NCBI GenBank assembly: GCA_027618565.1
Contig: JAQCEQ010000024.1
Coordinates: 1-38,967 of the forward strand
Length of the DNA stretch: 38,967 nucleotides
Direction: 5' to 3'
From: Planctomycetota bacterium
GTDB lineage: Bacteria; Planctomycetota; Phycisphaerae; Phycisphaerales; SM1A02
Position numbers and translations under genes: made by a program. Below the pieces are notes generated by a model. That model did no database searches and was not told the origin of the DNA. It worked only from the letters and a program-made list of their open reading frames with translations. Each line of letters opens with the position of its first letter. The first letter of the stretch is position 1. Shown here one piece after another: positions 16,135-24,244 of the stretch.

Positions 16135-16500
16135 CTAGAACGCCCCGCGCATCGCAAGGAACAGGATGACTCCCAGGAGGAGCAGCCCCACCGCGATCAA
16201 CGCGCGGCGGCCGAGCCCTGCGGCCGCCGGATGCCTGCGCAGCACATCGCCCGTGATCCACTCGAAGCACTTGGGGCAGATGTCGGCGTCCTCATGGACC
16301 TCGGCTCCGCACTTGGGGCAGTAGCCGGCGCGGAGTCGGCGCAGCTCCTCGGCCGTGCGAGGACGGCTGCCCGCGGCGTCATCTCCATCATCCGTGTCCA
16401 GGTCACCGTCGTCGCCACCAAAGCGATCGATGTCTTCGTCGGAAGGGCCATCGTCGCGCTCAGGTCGTCCCTGCACCGGCGAAGGGTACTCTTGCGCCAT
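16135..16500 (-). CDS. Zinc-ribbon membrane protein, function unknown
   Basis: The 121-residue protein has an acidic, disordered N-terminal third (runs of Asp), then a zinc ribbon with two CPKC-type knuckles (CPKCGAEVHEDADICPKC, about 61-78), and a single C-terminal membrane helix (ALIAVGLLLLGVILFLAM, about 98-115). This tail-anchored layout would place the ribbon in the cytoplasm; that is inference. The ATG at 16500 shares a CATG with the divergent thioredoxin-like gene, so the two start codons overlap by two bases. A GTG at 16509 is an alternative start. No family name can be given. Confidence 0.8.
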   Translation of the reverse strand: MAQEYPSPVQGRPERDDGPSDEDIDRFGGDDGDLDTDDGDDAAGSRPRTAEELRRLRAGYCPKCGAEVHEDADICPKCFEWITGDVLRRHPAAAGLGRRALIAVGLLLLGVILFLAMRGAF

Positions 16501-17074
16501 GCCAGCCACCGAATCAACGCTCTCGCTTCAGGTGGGGACATCGCTCCCGGCGTTCCGATTGCCTTGCCCTTGCACCGGCAGCGACGTGTCCAGCGCGTCT
16601 TTCGCCGGCAGCCCGGTGCTGGTGGCCTTCCTCTGCAATCACTGCCCGTTTGTGGAACATGTCGCCGACCAGCTGTCGCAGCTGGACGCGGAGTCCACCT
16701 CCGCGGGATGGCGCATCGTCGCGGTCAACAGCAACGACCCGGCGACCTATCCCGAGGATGCACCCGAACGGATGGCGGCGGCGGCGAAGCGATGGCACTG
16801 GGGATTCCCGTACCTCTTCGATGCGTCGCAGGATGTGGCGCGGGCCTTTGGAGCCGCATGCACACCGGACTTCTTCCTCTTTGGCGCCGATGGCCGGCTG
16901 GCGTATCGAGGCCAGTTGGATGGCTCGACCCCGCGCAACGGGCTCCCTTGCGATGGCGCGGCGCTTCGTGCTGCGCTGGCCCAGGTGCTCTTCGGACGCC
17001 CGGTCGCGGAACCGCACTTGCCGTCCATCGGCTGCAACGTGAAGTGGCGCGCAGTGCAGGAGACCGGCGCCTGA
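16499..17074 (+). CDS. Thioredoxin-fold redoxin (AhpC/TSA-like)
   Basis: The 191-residue protein belongs to the thioredoxin-like group with the conserved FLCNHCPFVEH motif (Cys46, Cys49), then VNSNDPATYPEDAPERM, FPYLFDASQDVARAFGAACTPDFFLF, YRGQLD and a C-terminal PSIGCNVKWR. These segments are typical of cytoplasmic proteins annotated as thioredoxin family or alkyl hydroperoxide reductase-like; the substrate is unknown. No signal peptide is present. The start MPATESTLSL matches the family length. GAAGGG at 16481-16486 is 12 nt upstream. It is followed by a hairpin that works best as a terminator for the opposite strand. Confidence 0.9.
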   Translation: MPATESTLSLQVGTSLPAFRLPCPCTGSDVSSASFAGSPVLVAFLCNHCPFVEHVADQLSQLDAESTSAGWRIVAVNSNDPATYPEDAPERMAAAAKRWHWGFPYLFDASQDVARAFGAACTPDFFLFGADGRLAYRGQLDGSTPRNGLPCDGAALRAALAQVLFGRPVAEPHLPSIGCNVKWRAVQETGA

Positions 17075-17109
17075 AAAGCAAAAACGCCCCCCGCAGGGCG
17101 GGAGGCGTT
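17074..17109 (-). terminator. Terminator of the tRNA-Asp transcript
   Basis: A 12-bp stem with one mismatch (17083-17094 with 17098-17109, loop 17095-17097) is followed on the minus strand by TTTTTGCTTTT. It begins 11 nt after the tRNA-Asp 3' end. On the plus strand it lacks a T-tract. Confidence 0.85.
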
Positions 17110-17119
17110 GAGCTGGGAG

Positions 17120-17193
17120 CGAGGCGGACGGGAATCGAACCCGCAACCACCGGCGTGACAAGCCGGTACTCTAACCAATTGAGCTACCGCCCC
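17120..17193 (-). tRNA. tRNA-Asp (GTC)
   Basis: A 74-nt cloverleaf: acceptor GGGGCGG / CCGCCTC with one G-U pair, discriminator G as expected for Asp, anticodon arm CCGGC-TTGTCAC-GCCGG giving anticodon GTC, and T-arm GCGGG-TTCGATT-CCCGT. CCA is not encoded. Confidence 0.96.
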
Positions 17194-17210
17194 AACATGT
17201 AAGACCGGGG

Positions 17211-17239
17211 ATCGTAACCGAGCCTCCTGAAGGTGGCAA
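17211..17239 (-). promoter_or_regulatory. Promoter of tRNA-Asp
   Basis: On the minus strand TTGCCA (17239-17234), a 17-bp spacer and TACGAT (17216-17211) lie 17 nt before the tRNA. It sits between the polA stop and the tRNA, so the tRNA need not depend on polA transcription. Confidence 0.65.
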
Positions 17240-17297
17240 GTCATTGGATCCATCGATGAGTGCGGGCGGGCTCCGCGATTGGCGCAGCCGCCGCCAG

Positions 17298-20198
17298 TCA
17301 ACAATCCGCCCAGGTCCGACCGATGGATGCCTCGGCCACGAGGGGCACCGAGAGCGTCATCGCCCCCGCCATCGTGGCTTCCAGCATCCGTGCCACCTCG
17401 GATGCCTCCGGTTCCGGAGCCTCAAGGACCAGTTCGTCGTGGATCTGGAGCAAGAGCTGCGCGCGAGGGTGCTGGAGCGCTAGGCGCTCATGCACCCTGA
17501 GCATCGCCACCTTGATGAGGTCCGCGGCGCTCCCCTGCACCACCGTGTTGATGGCGATGCGCTCGCCCAGACGGCGCTGGTTGGGGTTGCGCGAGTGCAC
17601 CTCGGGGATGGGGCGACGCCGGCCGAGGATCGTGCGCACGCCGCCAGTCTGCCGGGCCTCTTCGACGCACGACTGGAGAAAGCGGTCGATCCCGGAGAAT
17701 CTCGCCCGGTAGTCATCGATGATCTGCTTGGCGCGAGAGAGCGGCACGTCGGAGCCAAGCATTCGCGACAGGCCGTGCGCCGTGATGCCGTAGACGATGC
17801 CGAAGTTGACCATCTTGGCCACGCCACGCTGGGCATCAGTGACCGCCGCAGGCTCCACGCCGAACACTTCCGCTGCGACCGCACGGTGGATGTCCTCGCC
17901 GCGGGCGAAACATTCCACCAGCCCCGCATCGCCTGAGAGGTGCGCCAGGATCCGCAGTTCCACCTGGGAGTAGTCAGCGCACACCAGCAAGTTTCCTGCC
18001 CTGGCAGTGAAGGCGCGCCGGATGTCGCGACCCATCTCCGATCGGATCGGGATGTTTTGGAGGTTGGGATCGCTGCTGGAGAGTCGCCCCGTCGCGGTGC
18101 CCAGCTGATGGAATGAGGCGTGGATCCGGCCGGTCGAAGGCACCACCGCCTCATCCAGCGCCACCAGGTAGGTCCCCACCAGCTTGGTGACTTGCCGGTA
18201 CTGCAAGATCAGACCGGGGATGGTGCTGTCACAAGTGGGGTCATCCACCAGTGACTCCAGCACCTCGGAATCGGTGCTCACCCCTGTCTTCGTCTTCTTG
18301 ACGATGGGAAGGCCAAGTCCCGGCGGGAAGTCGGACGGGCCGTTGAAGAGAACTTCTGCCAGCTGCTTGGGGCTGTCTGGGTTGAATGAGCGCGGCGATG
18401 CCTGCAGGACCTGGTCCTTCAGGTCCACCGCCATCGCACCAAGTCGGTTCCGCTGCCGCGCCAGTTCTTCGCGGTCAAGGGCGATCCCCTCGTACTCCAT
18501 CGCGGCAATCACCTCGACGAGGGGGCGCTCGACATCGCGGTAGAGCGAGGCTTCGCGCGCATCGGTGAGTTCATGGTGGAGATGCTCCCGAACCCGTAAG
18601 CAGATGTCCGGGTCGGCCGCCGCGTATGGAAGTGCGGAGTGCAGTGGCACGTCGTCGAAACGGCGCTGGAATTGCCCCGATCCGATGAGCGTGCTGATCG
18701 GCTGCATCCGCACGCTGAGCAGCGCCTCCGAGCACTCCTTGAGCCCGTGGCTTCGATCTTCGGGATGGACGATGGCATCCAGGATCATCGTGTCGTCGGT
18801 CACGCCACGCAGCGCGATACCAGCGGCCCGTAGGACTTGGATGTCAAACTTGGCGTTGTGGAGCGCCTTGGGGATGGATGCGTCTTCCAGAAGCGGGCGA
18901 AGCGCCTCGATGACCTCCTCGGTCCGCAAGTGCGACGCAGGCTCTGGGCTTCTCGTCGGCACATACACGCCCGTTCCGGGGGCGATGCTGAGGCAGACAC
19001 CGCACAGAGCGTCGACCCGCGGTCGGACGCCAGTGGTCTCCGTGTCCACGCCCAGGACTCCTCCGTTCCGGGCCGACTCGCGTGCGGAAGCCACGAATCG
19101 GTCCAGTTCCGCCCGAGTGGCGATAAGCGAGTAGCTGCCCAGTGGAGGTGCGGCAGCCTCGGAAGCCAACCCGCCGGAGTCTGCATCGTTCGCGCTCGCG
19201 GACATCGCAAAGAGCGGGAGGTCTTCGTTACGAGATCTCGCCGGCACCTCGCGCCGTGGCAGTGCCGGAGGCTGCGCGCGAACTGGCTCTGACTGCTCTG
19301 CCGAATTCACATCCGCCACCCCGAGCAACTCGGTCCACTGCGACCGCAGCCCCCCAAACCCCAAGAGCCGGAACAGCTCCAGGACGCCGGGCGCATTCGC
19401 CTGCGCCAGGTCTGCCCGCGCCGCTGCGGGATTGATCTCCACCGCGCAATCGTCCTTGAGCCGCACCAGCTGCCGCGACAGCGCCAGCGTGTCGCGCCCC
19501 TTCTCGATCGCCTCGCGACGCTTGGGCGTGAGTGCCGCGAGATTCTCCAGCACCCCCTCGATGGAGCCGTAGGTGGTGATGAGCTGCGCGGCCGTCTTGG
19601 GGCCGATGCCGGGGATGCCCGGCACGTTGTCGACCGTGTCGCCCATGAGCGCGAGCATGTCCACGACCTGTTCGGGGCGCACGCCCTTGCTGTCAAAGAG
19701 CGCCTCGGCGTCCAGTTCCACGGCCGTCTGGACGTCGTAGAGCGAGACACGCTCGTCCAGGAGCTGGCCCAGGTCCTTGTCCTTACTGGCGATGCGGATC
19801 GACCACCCCGGGTGCTCAGCGCGAGTCTTCCGCACGAGCGTGGCGATGACATCGTCAGCCTCGACGCGCTCATGTGCGTAGATGGGGATCGACAGCAGTC
19901 GAGCCAGCTCCAGGCATCGCACCACCTGCGGATGAAAGTCCTCTGGCGCGGGGTCGCGATTCGCCTTGTACTCCGGGTAGAGGTCGCTCCGGAAGGTCTG
20001 GTCGTCGCCGGCAGCGTCGATCACCAGCACCAGATGTTCCGGGCGGCACTCTCTGTAGAGCTTGGCAAGCATCGACGCGAAGCCGTAGACCATCGCCGTG
20101 GGCTCGCCGGTGATCCGGCTGGTGAGCCCGCCACGGATGGCGTAGTACGCACGGAAGAACTGCGCGTGCCCATCGATGATGTAGAGGGTCTCAGCCAT
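17298..20198 (-). CDS. polA: DNA polymerase I
   Basis: The 966-residue protein has all three domains. The 5'-3' exonuclease (about 1-300) shows YIIDGHAQFFRAYYAI, YKANRD, EADDVIATL, ASKDKDLGQL and GDTVDNVPGIPGIGPKTA. The 3'-5' exonuclease (about 370-560) keeps its acidic residues (GVDTETTG, NAKFDIQVL, YAAADPDICLR), so proofreading is probably active. The polymerase domain shows motif A (DYSQVELRILAHLSGD), motif B (RGVAKMVNFGIVYG) and motif C (QIHDELVLE). It fills gaps and removes Okazaki primers. The start ATG at 20198 lies inside the end of the upstream gene (ATGgcTGA, 8-nt overlap), implying translational coupling. Confidence 0.97.
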   Translation of the reverse strand: MAETLYIIDGHAQFFRAYYAIRGGLTSRITGEPTAMVYGFASMLAKLYRECRPEHLVLVIDAAGDDQTFRSDLYPEYKANRDPAPEDFHPQVVRCLELARLLSIPIYAHERVEADDVIATLVRKTRAEHPGWSIRIASKDKDLGQLLDERVSLYDVQTAVELDAEALFDSKGVRPEQVVDMLALMGDTVDNVPGIPGIGPKTAAQLITTYGSIEGVLENLAALTPKRREAIEKGRDTLALSRQLVRLKDDCAVEINPAAARADLAQANAPGVLELFRLLGFGGLRSQWTELLGVADVNSAEQSEPVRAQPPALPRREVPARSRNEDLPLFAMSASANDADSGGLASEAAAPPLGSYSLIATRAELDRFVASARESARNGGVLGVDTETTGVRPRVDALCGVCLSIAPGTGVYVPTRSPEPASHLRTEEVIEALRPLLEDASIPKALHNAKFDIQVLRAAGIALRGVTDDTMILDAIVHPEDRSHGLKECSEALLSVRMQPISTLIGSGQFQRRFDDVPLHSALPYAAADPDICLRVREHLHHELTDAREASLYRDVERPLVEVIAAMEYEGIALDREELARQRNRLGAMAVDLKDQVLQASPRSFNPDSPKQLAEVLFNGPSDFPPGLGLPIVKKTKTGVSTDSEVLESLVDDPTCDSTIPGLILQYRQVTKLVGTYLVALDEAVVPSTGRIHASFHQLGTATGRLSSSDPNLQNIPIRSEMGRDIRRAFTARAGNLLVCADYSQVELRILAHLSGDAGLVECFARGEDIHRAVAAEVFGVEPAAVTDAQRGVAKMVNFGIVYGITAHGLSRMLGSDVPLSRAKQIIDDYRARFSGIDRFLQSCVEEARQTGGVRTILGRRRPIPEVHSRNPNQRRLGERIAINTVVQGSAADLIKVAMLRVHERLALQHPRAQLLLQIHDELVLEAPEPEASEVARMLEATMAGAMTLSVPLVAEASIGRTWADC

Positions 20199-21429
20199 TC
20201 GCCGCCGCCGCATGCGCAGTGCGCGTGTGGAGCGACTCCAGGAACGACCGCATCGCGGGGCCAAGCTTCATCTGCCGGCGCGCCATCATCGCCTCCTCGG
20301 TTTCCAGAAATCTGGAGAGTCGATTGACGGACGAGCGCTCGGGCGTGACCCAGCCAAACGGGCCGACCGTCTGCGGTGAGCGAGTTGTTGCCACCATGGC
20401 GCCGACATCGATCGAGAATCCAGTCGGGATGGCCACCAGGATCGCGATCTTGGCGTGGTCGCCGCACACGCCGCCGTAGTGCGTGCGCCCGGTCTGGAAA
20501 CGCGGCTTGGACGGTCCCAGCGAGGCGACGACCTCTCCGTAGGTGTTGAGGAGGTTGCTCACGCAAGATCCGGCGCCGATGTTGACCCACTCGCCCACGA
20601 TGCTGTCGCCGATGTGGCCATCATGGACCGCATTGGAGAACCCGTAGATGATCGATCCGCCGATCTCGCAGCCCACCCGGCAGGTCGGTCCGATCACGGT
20701 GTTTGGCTTGACCAATCCGCGCGGGGAGACGCTGCTGCCAGACCCGACGACACACGGGCCCTGAATGACCGCATTGGCGCCGATCACGGCGTTGTCCCAG
20801 AGGACGATGGGACCCTTGCGTGCGTCCAGCACCGCGCCGGGTTCGATGGTGACCGATCCGTGCCGCACGATCGTGCCAAGCGGCGTGGTTTCCCTGGTGG
20901 CACCGGGAACGCGCGAGAGGAGTTCGATGTCCGCGGCGAGTCGTGAGGGCAACTGGTCCAGCAAGTGCCATGGGTGCACCGGAAGGAGTTCGCTGGTGGA
21001 TTGCGTGGGCGCGGAGCGGTCGCACCTCCACTCGTTCCCCGCCAAGGTCTCGATTCGGAGGCCACCACCAAGCGCCGCGCCGACCAGCCGTCCCGCGCCA
21101 TCCACCAACTGGTTCCCTTCGGGCAGCGACAGCACTGCTGCACACTGTGTGGGCGAGGCAAGCCCATGGATGGCGTGCGTCGGTCCGGTTCCGGCTCGCG
21201 CAAGTGTGGTCCCCCAGCGCTCCGTCACGCGCCCCGCATGGAGGCTCCAGAGATCCGTGGTGGCGGCTCCAGCTGAGATCGAGGCTCCCATTGCCCCCAC
21301 ACGCTCTATTTGGCACAGCGCGCCCGCGCGATGCTCAAAGGCAAGCCGGGTCGCCGAGAGCGGTCCAAAATCGCTCAATCCATCGTCAAAGAGCAGAACG
21401 TTTGGAGTCTGGTGCTGTGGGGCTGTCAT
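20191..21429 (-). CDS. GlmU-like sugar nucleotidyltransferase/acyltransferase
   Basis: The 412-residue protein has an N-terminal region of the putative sugar nucleotidyltransferase type (NVLLFDDGLSDFGPLSATR). A left-handed beta-helix of hexapeptide repeats follows (about 190-330: VLWDNAVIGANAVIQGPCVVG, VIGPTCRVGCEIGGSIIYGF, VGEWVNIGAG). This matches the alternative GlmU family found in Bacteroidetes and planctomycetes, thought to make UDP-GlcNAc from glucosamine-1-phosphate; that role is by family, not shown here. The N-terminal motif is more diverged than usual (LSATRLAFEHRAG where family members tend to have LTYTRPV-like sequence). It starts 29 nt after mreD and overlaps polA by 8 nt. Confidence 0.82.
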   Translation of the reverse strand: MTAPQHQTPNVLLFDDGLSDFGPLSATRLAFEHRAGALCQIERVGAMGASISAGAATTDLWSLHAGRVTERWGTTLARAGTGPTHAIHGLASPTQCAAVLSLPEGNQLVDGAGRLVGAALGGGLRIETLAGNEWRCDRSAPTQSTSELLPVHPWHLLDQLPSRLAADIELLSRVPGATRETTPLGTIVRHGSVTIEPGAVLDARKGPIVLWDNAVIGANAVIQGPCVVGSGSSVSPRGLVKPNTVIGPTCRVGCEIGGSIIYGFSNAVHDGHIGDSIVGEWVNIGAGSCVSNLLNTYGEVVASLGPSKPRFQTGRTHYGGVCGDHAKIAILVAIPTGFSIDVGAMVATTRSPQTVGPFGWVTPERSSVNRLSRFLETEEAMMARRQMKLGPAMRSFLESLHTRTAHAAAANG

Positions 21430-21458
21430 GGCGATCGAATGGCAGTCATTACGGGCGC

Positions 21459-22013
21459 CTACCGACGACGGAGGGCAGGAAGCGGGAAGGTCCACCAGCC
21501 GATCCATCGCTCCAGTGGCCACCACAAGGGAATGGCCAGAACTCCGGAGGCGAGCGCATCCAAGATGCGCGTGGTCAAGTTACCCAACGCGGAGCCAGGC
21601 CACGGGAAATCCTCGCCTGGGTACCAGCCGCGCATCGCAAAGACGAAGGTCCACACGAGGGACGCCAGCAATCCAGTCAGGAAGGTGAGCAGCGCAAACG
21701 CGGCGGGACTGCGCCGGAACAGGATGCCCCGCAGCTGCACGCCTGTCCACGCCGCCAGCGCCAGGCCAAGTGCCCAGGGACCGGGGACGACCAGTGCCAT
21801 CCCCTCGACAGGGACGGGTCCGAGCAGGTCCACGGTCAGGCCGCACAGGAATCCTGCCCACATGGCCGTGGGGCGGGCCGCGTGCATCGCCACGAACGCC
21901 ACCAGCGCCGGCACGAGCGTGGGCACCACCCCACGAACCTCGAACACCGGCAAGAAGGAGCGATCGATCGCACCCACCAGCAACAGCGCGATGGCGAAGA
22001 TCGTCCAGTTCAT
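21459..22013 (-). CDS. mreD: Rod shape-determining protein MreD
   Basis: A 184-residue, very hydrophobic inner-membrane protein with five to six predicted helices (for example FAIALLLVGAIDRSFL, WALGLALAAWTGVQL, ALLTFLTGLLASLVWTFVF). It has low motif content, as usual for MreD; the call rests mainly on size, topology and position directly after mreC. Its ATG overlaps the mreC stop (ATGA at 22013-22010). It is a partner of MreBC in the elongasome. Confidence 0.85.
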   Translation of the reverse strand: MNWTIFAIALLLVGAIDRSFLPVFEVRGVVPTLVPALVAFVAMHAARPTAMWAGFLCGLTVDLLGPVPVEGMALVVPGPWALGLALAAWTGVQLRGILFRRSPAAFALLTFLTGLLASLVWTFVFAMRGWYPGEDFPWPGSALGNLTTRILDALASGVLAIPLWWPLERWIGWWTFPLPALRRR

Positions 22014-22849
22014 GGTGCCGTTCTCAGCCGAGAGAACTTGATCACGACGACATCCAGCCCCTTGGTCGGGGCTGCCGGGCGCAAGACATGCCTGCGCTGC
22101 AGTGGTGCTTCATCCGGAAGTTCGATCTTCACGACGGTCCCGATGAGCATGCCCTGCGCCTCGGCGGGCCACTCGCGGTCATCAAGGAGGATCTCCGTCC
22201 CGCGAGGCAGTTCAATCCCGGAGGGTGCCTGCGCCACGATCGAACCAGACGCCAGGACGCTCACCTGCACAGGCAGGTCGACTCCACCAACCGGATCCTT
22301 CGCGCGCGCATCAATGCGACCCACCCGAGGACTCCATACGGGCAACACGGAGCATCCGGCGCGCCCCACAGGCGACACGACCCTTCCGACGAGCGAGTCG
22401 CCTCCAAAGATGGCGACATCCCCCGCCTGGATGCCGGCCGAGGCTCCCTGCCCGATGCGAATCAGCGGATTGCGGCCAGCGCCGTCCACCCCCACCACGC
22501 TGGCCGGCACCAAAGCGGTGCGGTCGTCGCGCACGGCGAGCCGAGCCCGGGAGACGGAATCCAGTTCTCGTACCAGGCGTTCGGTCTCGATCCGCATCGA
22601 GTGGTAGAGGCCGCGGTAGGCATTGCGCTCGCGGATCAACTGTTGTGCGAGTGGAGACTGGAGGTCCAGTTCGGGAATCGGTGGCCGCAACCACGCCCTG
22701 GCCTGCCCCATCACAAGCCCAAGCGGCATGAAGGGGATCCAGGCAACCTCGCCAAGTTCGCCAGTCCATGGCTTGAGGAACCGGGCGGGAGCGAACGAAC
22801 AGGCCAGCGCCAGGGCGCCACACCAGACCATTGGTCCTGGCCTACGCAT
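22010..22849 (-). CDS. mreC: Rod shape-determining protein MreC
   Basis: The 279-residue protein has an N-terminal membrane anchor (MVWCGALALACSFAPARFL), a short helical coiled region (about 65-105: AQQLIRERNAYRGLYHSMRIETE), and a periplasmic beta-rich core with the family pattern VVGVDGAGRNPLIRIGQGASAGIQAGD, LVGRVV and IELPRGTEI (first stretch quoted in part). It should link MreB to the periplasmic wall-synthesis enzymes. It begins 8 nt after the mreB stop and ends in an ATGA overlap with mreD. Confidence 0.93.
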   Translation of the reverse strand: MRRPGPMVWCGALALACSFAPARFLKPWTGELGEVAWIPFMPLGLVMGQARAWLRPPIPELDLQSPLAQQLIRERNAYRGLYHSMRIETERLVRELDSVSRARLAVRDDRTALVPASVVGVDGAGRNPLIRIGQGASAGIQAGDVAIFGGDSLVGRVVSPVGRAGCSVLPVWSPRVGRIDARAKDPVGGVDLPVQVSVLASGSIVAQAPSGIELPRGTEILLDDREWPAEAQGMLIGTVVKIELPDEAPLQRRHVLRPAAPTKGLDVVVIKFSRLRTAP

Positions 22850-22857
22850 TCATCCGC

Positions 22858-23910
22858 TCAGCCCTCTTCGGCGTCGGACTCGAGTGTGGTACCCAGCAGG
22901 TCGAGGTTCTCGATGTACTCGGCCGTCCCGCGCGCGACGCAGGTGAGTGGATCGTCGGCAATCCGCACCGGCAGGCCGGTCTCCTGCTCCAGCAGCTTGT
23001 CGATCCCGCGCAGGAGTGCGCCGCCGCCGGCGAGCATGATGCCTGAATTGACCAGGTCCGCCGAAAGCTCGGGTTCCGCCAGTTCCAGCGTCCGCTTCGT
23101 GGCGGCGACGATGTCCGCCAGCGGTGCCTGCAGGGCCTCCCGGACTTCCGGGCTAGTGACCGTGCACTTGCGCGGCATGCCCGAAGGGACGTGCCGACCC
23201 CGCACCTCGAGTGCTAATTCCTTTTCCATCTTGAAGGCGCTGCCGATCTCGATCTTGATGCGCTCGGCGGTCTGCTCGCCGATCAGGATGTCGTGCTTCT
23301 CGCGCACGAACTTGATGATGGCCTCGTCAAAGTCGTCGCCAGCGCGTCTGATGGATTCGCACCGGGCGATGTCGCCCAGACTCAGGATCGCCACCTCGGT
23401 GGTGCCGCCGCCGATGTCGACGATCATTGACCCCTGAGCCTCGCGGTACGGAAGCCCAGCACCAATGGCGGCGGCCAAGGGTTCCTCCAGGAGGAACACG
23501 GTCCGGGCGCCCGCACGCTCGGCGCTGTCCAGCACCGCACGCTTCTCCACCGCCGTGATGCCCGATGGGATGCCGATCACGACGCGCGGCGCAAAGAACC
23601 GACGCTTACCGCAGACCTTGCGGATGAAGTACGAGAGCATCGCCTCCGTGATCTCGAAGTCCGAGATCACGCCGTCCTTGAGCGGGCGAATCGCGGAGAT
23701 CGAGCCAGGCGTCCTGCCCAACATGGCCTTCGCTGAGAGACCGACGGCCGTGCCATTGTTGAGCACCTTGTTGGTCCCTCGTCGCACGGCGACGACGGAG
23801 GGCTCGTTGAGGACGATGCCCTGCCCCCGGACGCACACGAGGGTGTTGCATGTCCCCAGGTCGATTCCCATGTCCGTGCCAAAGAGTCCTAGGAGCCTGT
23901 CGAAGAGCAT
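22858..23910 (-). CDS. mreB: Actin-like rod shape-determining protein MreB
   Basis: A 350-residue actin-fold ATPase. Phosphate-1 loop (DMGIDLGTCNTLV), phosphate-2 loop (MIVDIGGGTTEVAI) and adenosine loop (GIMLAGGGALLRGID) are all present, with ADDPLTCVARGTAEYIENL near the end. It guides lateral peptidoglycan synthesis. The strong Shine-Dalgarno GGAGG (plus 23916-23920) 5 nt before the ATG fixes the start. It is the first gene of the mreBCD set. The spacing of 108 nt to the preceding small gene is the widest in this minus-strand run, so a promoter may lie there. Confidence 0.97.
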   Translation of the reverse strand: MLFDRLLGLFGTDMGIDLGTCNTLVCVRGQGIVLNEPSVVAVRRGTNKVLNNGTAVGLSAKAMLGRTPGSISAIRPLKDGVISDFEITEAMLSYFIRKVCGKRRFFAPRVVIGIPSGITAVEKRAVLDSAERAGARTVFLLEEPLAAAIGAGLPYREAQGSMIVDIGGGTTEVAILSLGDIARCESIRRAGDDFDEAIIKFVREKHDILIGEQTAERIKIEIGSAFKMEKELALEVRGRHVPSGMPRKCTVTSPEVREALQAPLADIVAATKRTLELAEPELSADLVNSGIMLAGGGALLRGIDKLLEQETGLPVRIADDPLTCVARGTAEYIENLDLLGTTLESDAEEG

Positions 23911-23915
23911 GCGAT

Positions 23916-23920
23916 CCTCC
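23916..23920 (-). promoter_or_regulatory. Ribosome binding site of mreB
   Basis: GGAGG on the minus strand, 5 nt before the mreB ATG at 23910; one of the few strong Shine-Dalgarno sites in the window. Confidence 0.8.
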
Positions 23921-24018
23921 GCGCCCGTGCGAGGGCGACTATGTGATGCCCGGAAGGTTAGCGACTGTGCCTAGCAGCCGTGCACCGCAGTCAGGTGGTC
24001 CACCCAGGCACCAGGATC

Positions 24019-24198
24019 TCAGTCGAGATCGACAGGTTCGATGGCGCTCCCGGGTCTTGAGTCCGGGGAGCCAAGGTCCATGTTCTGCTTCACCGTGTAC
24101 GCCACCGCCGCTCCGAGCAGCAGGGTGACGATGACCAAGAGGACGGTGTACACGTCCAACTCGCCGCTCTTTCGAGGCTTCGCTTCGGTCTTGGCCAT
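24019..24198 (-). CDS. 59-residue single-helix membrane protein
   Basis: An ATG at 24198 opens MAKTEAKPRKSGELDVYTVL..., with a basic N-terminus, one membrane helix (VYTVLLVIVTLLLGAAVAY, about 17-35) and a short acidic tail ending EPVDLD. The codons are GC-ending and the frame fills the gap between the coiled-coil gene (46 nt upstream) and mreB (108 nt downstream). The positive-inside rule puts the N-terminus in the cytoplasm. No family is recognised. Position before mreB suggests, but does not show, an envelope role. Confidence 0.75.
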   Translation of the reverse strand: MAKTEAKPRKSGELDVYTVLLVIVTLLLGAAVAYTVKQNMDLGSPDSRPGSAIEPVDLD

Positions 24199-24244
24199 GG
24201 GATGTTACTAGCGGGTGTTCCTGGCGGCTCGCTTGGGCTAGGGG

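Noticed and set aside
20943-23437. Plus-strand open frames over 550 codons opposite glmU-like, mreC and mreB
   Set aside because: Composition is Arg/Pro/Ser-rich and they lie fully over well-supported genes; shadows of high GC.
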